A DNA stretch of 64,000 bases, from the NCBI RefSeq assembly GCF_008086165.1, contig NZ_VSKL01000001.1:248001-312000 (forward strand), given 5' to 3'. How positions within the stretch are numbered: the first letter of the stretch is position 1; each line of letters opens with the position of its first letter. The notes under the pieces are model-generated. The model was not told where the DNA came from. It saw only the letters and a program-made list of their open reading frames with translations, and searched no databases. The position numbers were made by a program, and so were the translations under genes. Positions 59,114-64,000 of the stretch are shown piece after piece. Source of the stretch: Algorimicrobium algoritergicola (GTDB lineage Bacteria; Bacteroidota; Bacteroidia; Flavobacteriales; Flavobacteriaceae).

Positions 59114-62100
59114 ATGTTAGAAAATATCATAAAATTCAGCTTAAAAAATAAGCTGATAATCCTATTGGGAGCTGCCGCAATCATTGGTTTTGGTGTGGTT
59201 TCGTTAACCCAAATATCAATTGGAGCGGTTCCAGACATTACCAATAACCAAGTGCAGGTTATTACCACATCCAGAAATTTATCAACCCAAGATGTGGAAC
59301 AATTTATTACCTATCCTGTAGAGCTTGAAATGGCCAATTTACCAGGCGTTCAAGAAATTCGTTCCGTTTCAAAATTCGGACTTTCAGTGGTTACCATTGT
59401 ATTCGATGACGATTTAGGCACCTATTTACCGCGTCAACTGATTGCTGAAAAAATCAAATCAGCTTCAGAAAAAATCCCAGAAGGTTTTGGCTCACCGGAA
59501 ATGGGTCCTATAACCACAGGTTTAGGTGAGATTTATCAATATATTTTAGATGTTAGACCTGAATTTAAAGACCAATACACCATTACCGATTTACGAAGTA
59601 TTCAGGATTGGGTGGTTAAGCGTCAATTATCAGGAATTCCGGGCGTTGTAGAAGTCAATACTTGGGGTGGATTTTTAAAGCAATATGAAGTTGCTATTAA
59701 TCCACAGAAATTAACCGCCATGAATATTTCTATTTCATCTATTTATGAAGCTCTAGAAAAGAATAATAGTGTTGCTGGAGGTGGTTATATTGAAAAAACT
59801 AATAAAGCCTATTTCATTCGTGGCGAAGGCTTAGTGACTTCCTTAAAAGACATTGAAAACATTGTCGTAAAAAATGATGGCACACCAGTTTACATTAAAG
59901 ATGTAGCCAATGTTGGTTTTGGTCATGCTACCCGATTTGGTGCTATCACAGGAAATGGGGAAGGTGAAAAAGTACTTGGCCAAATAATGATGCTGAAAGG
60001 CGGAAATTCTAAAAAAATTATTGATGCCGTAAAAGAACGTGTAGCCAGTATTCAAAAAACACTTCCTGAAGGTGTTTATATTAATGGTTTTCTGGAACGT
60101 AGTGAACTCATAGATAAAACGACATTTACAGTAGCCGAAAACTTAATTTTGGGTTCACTAATTGTCATTTTTGTGGTGGTTTTGCTTCTGGGAAATTGGC
60201 GCTCAGGATTAGTAGTGGCTTCGGTTATTCCGCTGAGTTTACTCTTTGCCATTTCACTCATGAATATTTTTGGCGTGGATGCCAATTTAATGAGTTTAGG
60301 CGCTATTGATTTCGGTATCATCATTGATGGAGCCGTCATTATCGTGGAGTTTATTGCCTTTCAAATAACAGCTCAAAGTGCCAAGTTGAAAACTGTAACC
60401 AGAGAAGCGATTGATAGTATTACTTTAAAAAGTGCGTCAAAAATGATGAATTCGGCTATTTTTGGACAGCTCATTATTCTTATCGTTTTTATTCCAATTC
60501 TATCATTAAGTGGTATTGAAGGCAAAATGTTTAAGCCGATGGCCATGACGTTCAGTTTCGCTTTAATAGGCGCTATGATTTTATGTTTAACCTATGTACC
60601 CGTCGTTTCCTCGCTCTTTTTAAAACCAACCAATCCATCACCAAAAAACATTTCAGTTAGACTTATGAACAGCCTGACGCGTTGGTATGAGCCAGTTATA
60701 AACTGGGCTTTACACAACAAGCGTTTAGTTCTTGGTTTTGCTGTTGCACTTTTAATAGTAAGTGTTGGTGTTTTCAATAAAATGGGAGGCGAATTTGTTC
60801 CCACTTTAGACGAAGGTGATTTTGTTATTCAACCGGTTTTAAAAACGGGAACATCTTTGGGTAAAACCATAGAGATAACCACTAAAATTGAAAGCGTCCT
60901 ACTCGAAAATTTTCCTGAAGTAGATCAAGTTGTAAGTCGCATTGGTGCTGCCGAAGTTCCAACGGATCCTATGTCCATGGAGCAAAGTGATGTTATTATT
61001 AAACTAAATCCGAAAAAGACTTGGGTTTCTGCTTCTAGTAAGGATGGACTAGCGCAAAAATTTAAAGAAGCATTAGCCATTATTCCCAATATGGAAATTG
61101 AATTTACACAACCTATAGAAATGCGTTTTAATGAGTTAATCACTGGTGTGCGTGCTGATGTGGCTATTAAAATTTTTGGAGACGATTTATCCATATTGGC
61201 ATCCAAAGCCGAAGCCATAAAAACAGCCATTAGCGATGTGGAAGGTGCTTCGGATATTATTGTAGAAAAAGTTGAAGGTTTGCCACAAATGAGCGTGAAT
61301 TATAACCGTTTTAAAATAGCGCGTTATGGCCTCAATATTGCCGATTTAAATCAAATTGTTTCCATGGGATTTGCTGGTGATGTAGTAGGACAAGTTTTTG
61401 AAGGTGAAAAACGTTTTGATTTGGCCATTCGTCTCGATGAAAAAAGCCGACAGAACTTAAGCGATTTACAGAATTTGTATGTGGATATACCTTCTGGCGG
61501 AAAAATTCCTTTAAGCGAATTAGCCGATATTTCCTATACAACTGGACCTGCACAAATTTCCAGAGATGATACCAAACGACGCATTGTAATTGGTGTAAAT
61601 GTAAGAAATAGAGATTTACAATCCGTTGTAAATGATATTCAAGCGCGTATTGCTTCAGACATTCAGTTACCAGTAGGATATAGTATAACGTATGGTGGCC
61701 AGTTTGAAAACCTACAAAGTGCTAAAGACCGATTATTGGTTGCCGTTCCTGTAGCGCTTGTCCTTATATTTATACTGCTCTATTTCGCTTTTAATTCTGT
61801 AAAAGATGCCTTGATGGTCTATTCCGCAATTCCGTTGGCAGCCGTTGGTGGTGTTCTGCTATTATGGTTGCGCGATTTACCGTTTAGTATTTCCGCTGGT
61901 GTTGGTTTTATAGCATTATTTGGTATTGCTGTATTAAATGGTATTGTACTTATTGAACATTTTAAAGAATTAAAATCTCAAGGTGTTACAGATATTGAAA
62001 CACGTATAAAACGTGGAACAACGGAACGTTTACGTCCCGTTTTGCTTACCGCGTCAGCAGCAGCCCTGGGTTTTTTACCGATGGCTATTTCTACCAATGC

Positions 62101-63418
62101 AGGAGCCGAAGTACAACGTCCCTTGGCCACAGTTGTTATTGGCGGTTTAGTAACAGCAACCATTCTAACACTAGTAGTTCTCCCGGTGTTATACGCTTGG
62201 ATTGAAGAAAATAAAACATTAAAAATGAAGAAAAATCATATAACAACGCTAATCATTCTGTTGATTTCTTGGTCCGGTTTCTCACAACAAAAACCGTTGA
62301 ACATTCAAGAAACTTATGAATTAGCTCTGAAAACCAATGCACAAATTAAAGCATCAGGCCTGCAAGCAGAAGAAGTAGATGCGCGTATTTCAAGTGCCTT
62401 CGACTTTGATAAAACGGCTATTTATTATAGCTATGACCAAAGTAATTTAGGCGCAAATAATGAGCCGTTGAATGTGTTTGGAGTATCGCAAGACTTTTTG
62501 TTTCCTACTCGGTATTTTGCCGAAAAACGCTTTAATCAAGCTGCTTATAGCTTAAAAATTTCTGAAAATAACATCCAACGTTTGCAACTTAAACGTGATG
62601 TGTATGCTAGTTTCTACGCATTAAGTTACGCTAAAAATAAAGCGAAAACCTATGAATATTTAGATAGCTTGTACACCAAATTTGCTCAAAATGCGAAAAG
62701 GCGTTTTGAATTAGGTGAAACTAATTATTTGGAAATGCTAACTGCTGAATCCAAAGAAAAACAAATGGAAACACGACATCTTCAAGCTCAGCAAGAAGTT
62801 TTAGTACAAATGGAACAACTAAAAAAAGTGGTTCAGATGGATACTTTACATATCGTTAGTGAACCATTAGAAAAATTGACATTAACCACATTGTCAGTTT
62901 CTGAAGATAATCCTGGATTGCTCTACTTTGAAGAATCTAAAAATTACTTTCAGGCTTTAAAAAGTAAAGAAAAACAGGCTTTGCTGCCCGATATTTCGGC
63001 TGAATATTTCGTCGGCTCCAATAGTGGTTTAAATTCCAACATTCAAGGGTATCAAATAGGATTAAAAATTCCATTATTTTTCTCTGGAAATGCCGCTCGC
63101 ATCAAGGCATCTAAAATTGCTGAAGATGTGGTAAATATGAAGGAAGTCGATTATAAAATTAAACTTCAAGGTGAGTACCAACGACTTTTAGCGCAATTGG
63201 AACAGCATCAAGCTGCTATTACATATTATGAAACCCAAGGCAACAATCTGCAGGAAGAAATTATAAAAACGGCCAACAGAACATTTAAAGAAGGTGAAAT
63301 CGATTTCTTTCAGTACATCCAAAGTATTGAAACCGCTAAAGATATGGAGCTGGAATACTTAAACAATTTAAACAGTTACAATCAAACTATAATCACGTTA
63401 AATCATTTAACTTTATAA
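59114..63418 (+). CDS. CusA/CzcA family heavy-metal RND pump fused to a TolC-like domain
   Basis: A 1434-residue protein. Residues about 1-1035 are a complete heavy-metal RND pump (NKLIILLGAAAIIGFGVVSL, ISIGAVPDITNNQVQVITTS, the membrane segments with AIDFGIIIDGAVIIVE, and FIALFGIAVLNGIVLIE). From residue 1038 a second protein begins with its own signal-like start (MKKNHITTLIILLISWSGFS) and continues as a TolC-family outer-membrane factor. No stop separates them. I recall such fusions as common in Bacteroidota. The exported metal (copper/silver or zinc/cobalt) cannot be decided from the motifs I can read. Confidence 0.93.
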   Translation: MLENIIKFSLKNKLIILLGAAAIIGFGVVSLTQISIGAVPDITNNQVQVITTSRNLSTQDVEQFITYPVELEMANLPGVQEIRSVSKFGLSVVTIVFDDDLGTYLPRQLIAEKIKSASEKIPEGFGSPEMGPITTGLGEIYQYILDVRPEFKDQYTITDLRSIQDWVVKRQLSGIPGVVEVNTWGGFLKQYEVAINPQKLTAMNISISSIYEALEKNNSVAGGGYIEKTNKAYFIRGEGLVTSLKDIENIVVKNDGTPVYIKDVANVGFGHATRFGAITGNGEGEKVLGQIMMLKGGNSKKIIDAVKERVASIQKTLPEGVYINGFLERSELIDKTTFTVAENLILGSLIVIFVVVLLLGNWRSGLVVASVIPLSLLFAISLMNIFGVDANLMSLGAIDFGIIIDGAVIIVEFIAFQITAQSAKLKTVTREAIDSITLKSASKMMNSAIFGQLIILIVFIPILSLSGIEGKMFKPMAMTFSFALIGAMILCLTYVPVVSSLFLKPTNPSPKNISVRLMNSLTRWYEPVINWALHNKRLVLGFAVALLIVSVGVFNKMGGEFVPTLDEGDFVIQPVLKTGTSLGKTIEITTKIESVLLENFPEVDQVVSRIGAAEVPTDPMSMEQSDVIIKLNPKKTWVSASSKDGLAQKFKEALAIIPNMEIEFTQPIEMRFNELITGVRADVAIKIFGDDLSILASKAEAIKTAISDVEGASDIIVEKVEGLPQMSVNYNRFKIARYGLNIADLNQIVSMGFAGDVVGQVFEGEKRFDLAIRLDEKSRQNLSDLQNLYVDIPSGGKIPLSELADISYTTGPAQISRDDTKRRIVIGVNVRNRDLQSVVNDIQARIASDIQLPVGYSITYGGQFENLQSAKDRLLVAVPVALVLIFILLYFAFNSVKDALMVYSAIPLAAVGGVLLLWLRDLPFSISAGVGFIALFGIAVLNGIVLIEHFKELKSQGVTDIETRIKRGTTERLRPVLLTASAAALGFLPMAISTNAGAEVQRPLATVVIGGLVTATILTLVVLPVLYAWIEENKTLKMKKNHITTLIILLISWSGFSQQKPLNIQETYELALKTNAQIKASGLQAEEVDARISSAFDFDKTAIYYSYDQSNLGANNEPLNVFGVSQDFLFPTRYFAEKRFNQAAYSLKISENNIQRLQLKRDVYASFYALSYAKNKAKTYEYLDSLYTKFAQNAKRRFELGETNYLEMLTAESKEKQMETRHLQAQQEVLVQMEQLKKVVQMDTLHIVSEPLEKLTLTTLSVSEDNPGLLYFEESKNYFQALKSKEKQALLPDISAEYFVGSNSGLNSNIQGYQIGLKIPLFFSGNAARIKASKIAEDVVNMKEVDYKIKLQGEYQRLLAQLEQHQAAITYYETQGNNLQEEIIKTANRTFKEGEIDFFQYIQSIETAKDMELEYLNNLNSYNQTIITLNHLTL

Positions 63419-63423
63419 TATTA

Positions 63424-64000
63424 ATGAACATGAAATACATATATATACTACTTTTTTCCGCACTATTTATAGCTTGCGGCAATAGCGAGAATGAGCCCAC
63501 AGACATTATAGAATCCGTTTCTCATGAGGACGAAATTAAGCTTTCAGAAGAACAATTCAAGAGCGAAGCCATGGTATTGGGTGCGTTATCTCAACGCACA
63601 TTTGATGAAACCGTTACTATAAATGGAGCTATTGATGTACCACCTCATAATAAATCACGAGTCACCACCTATATGGCTGGCTATATTACTAAAACACCTT
63701 TATTGGTTGGTGATCAGGTTAAAAAAGGACAACTTTTAGTGACACTTGAAAACACGGAATACATTGAATTACAACAGCAGTTTTTAGAAATCGCTGAACA
63801 GTTAAACTATTTAAAAAATGAATATACGCGTCAGAAAACACTATTTGATGAAAATATTACTTCGGAAAAAAACTATTTAAAAGCTGAAAGTATGTATAAA
63901 AGCAATTTAGCTTTTTACAATGGACTAGAAAAAAAGTTGCAGATGTTGAACATCAATCCGAAATCCGTTTTAGCTGGCAATATGTCGTCCACTATCAATA
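63424..64000 (+). CDS. Efflux RND periplasmic adaptor (lipoprotein), 3' end cut by window
   Basis: The visible 192 codons encode a lipoprotein (MNMKYIYILLFSALFIAC, lipobox Cys) with HlyD/CusB-like features: a barrel-sandwich portion (INGAIDVPPHNKSRVTTYMA, VGDQVKKGQLLVTLENTEYI) followed by an alpha-helical hairpin (LQQQFLEIAEQLNYLKNEYT, LFDENITSEKNYLKAESMYK). It begins five bases after the pump gene stop codon, completing the efflux operon. The window ends inside the gene. Confidence 0.92.
   Translation, partial: MNMKYIYILLFSALFIACGNSENEPTDIIESVSHEDEIKLSEEQFKSEAMVLGALSQRTFDETVTINGAIDVPPHNKSRVTTYMAGYITKTPLLVGDQVKKGQLLVTLENTEYIELQQQFLEIAEQLNYLKNEYTRQKTLFDENITSEKNYLKAESMYKSNLAFYNGLEKKLQMLNINPKSVLAGNMSSTIN

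Overview
The window comes from a low-GC member of the Bacteroidota, almost certainly family Flavobacteriaceae (marine genera such as Olleya, Psychroserpens or Lacinutrix are comparable; the genus cannot be fixed from this sequence alone). The evidence is the gliding genes gldD and gldE, type IX secretion (T9SS) sorting domains of types A and B, a PorP/SprF protein, the divergent HU / mutY-ssb-gldE-gldD arrangement, Bacteroidota -7 promoter elements (TAnnTTTG), and frequent TTG or SD-less starts. The window is chromosomal and mostly housekeeping. I saw no tRNA, rRNA, CRISPR array, prophage or complete insertion sequence.

Layout. 1-4.2 kb: a truncated zinc metallopeptidase and leuS, whose protein carries an in-frame DUF559 endonuclease-like domain bounded by inverted repeats. 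4.3-7.9 kb: a forward run of ftsX, a DUF3098 gene, uppP, truB and a TonB-like protein. 7.9-14 kb: single housekeeping genes (thioredoxin-like, tag, aat, DUF3127, flavin reductase, orphan histidine kinase, HIT, greA). 14.3-16.9 kb: small accessory lipoproteins, a CPBP protease and a structured, gene-free stretch. 16.9-24.2 kb: a TPP-riboswitch-controlled TonB receptor, then arfB, DUF4301, a NadR-like kinase, a PnuC-family transporter, a thiamine-binding-like protein, PcrB and a phosphopantetheinyl transferase. 24.3-33 kb: ahcY, ribosomal L27/L21, two M16 peptidase genes, a drug/metabolite transporter and a cysteine-rich HMA lipoprotein. 33-36 kb: surface/secreted proteins. 36-42.5 kb: gldD-gldE-ssb-mutY, HU, a 30-residue bS22-like ribosomal protein missed by ordinary ORF calling, and RNase G. 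42.8-51.9 kb: a type B T9SS adhesin of 2065 residues with its PorP/SprF partner and an OmpA protein. 52-58.6 kb: aldo/keto reductase, OmpA lipoprotein, exonuclease III and a 1150-residue outer-membrane protein. 58.6-64 kb: a heavy-metal efflux operon (His-rich secreted protein, CusA/CzcA-TolC fusion, truncated periplasmic adaptor).

The strongest lead is the DUF559 element inside leuS: a nuclease-fold domain with hairpin-containing terminal inverted repeats sitting in frame in a loop of an essential enzyme, with no intein splicing motifs. Other leads are the riboswitch-linked thiamine-uptake neighbourhood, a possible small RNA upstream of an orphan terminator near 16.8 kb, the CPBP protease/cysteine-rich lipoprotein pair, the DUF3127 protein with an SSB-like acidic tail, and the His-rich protein beside the metal pump.
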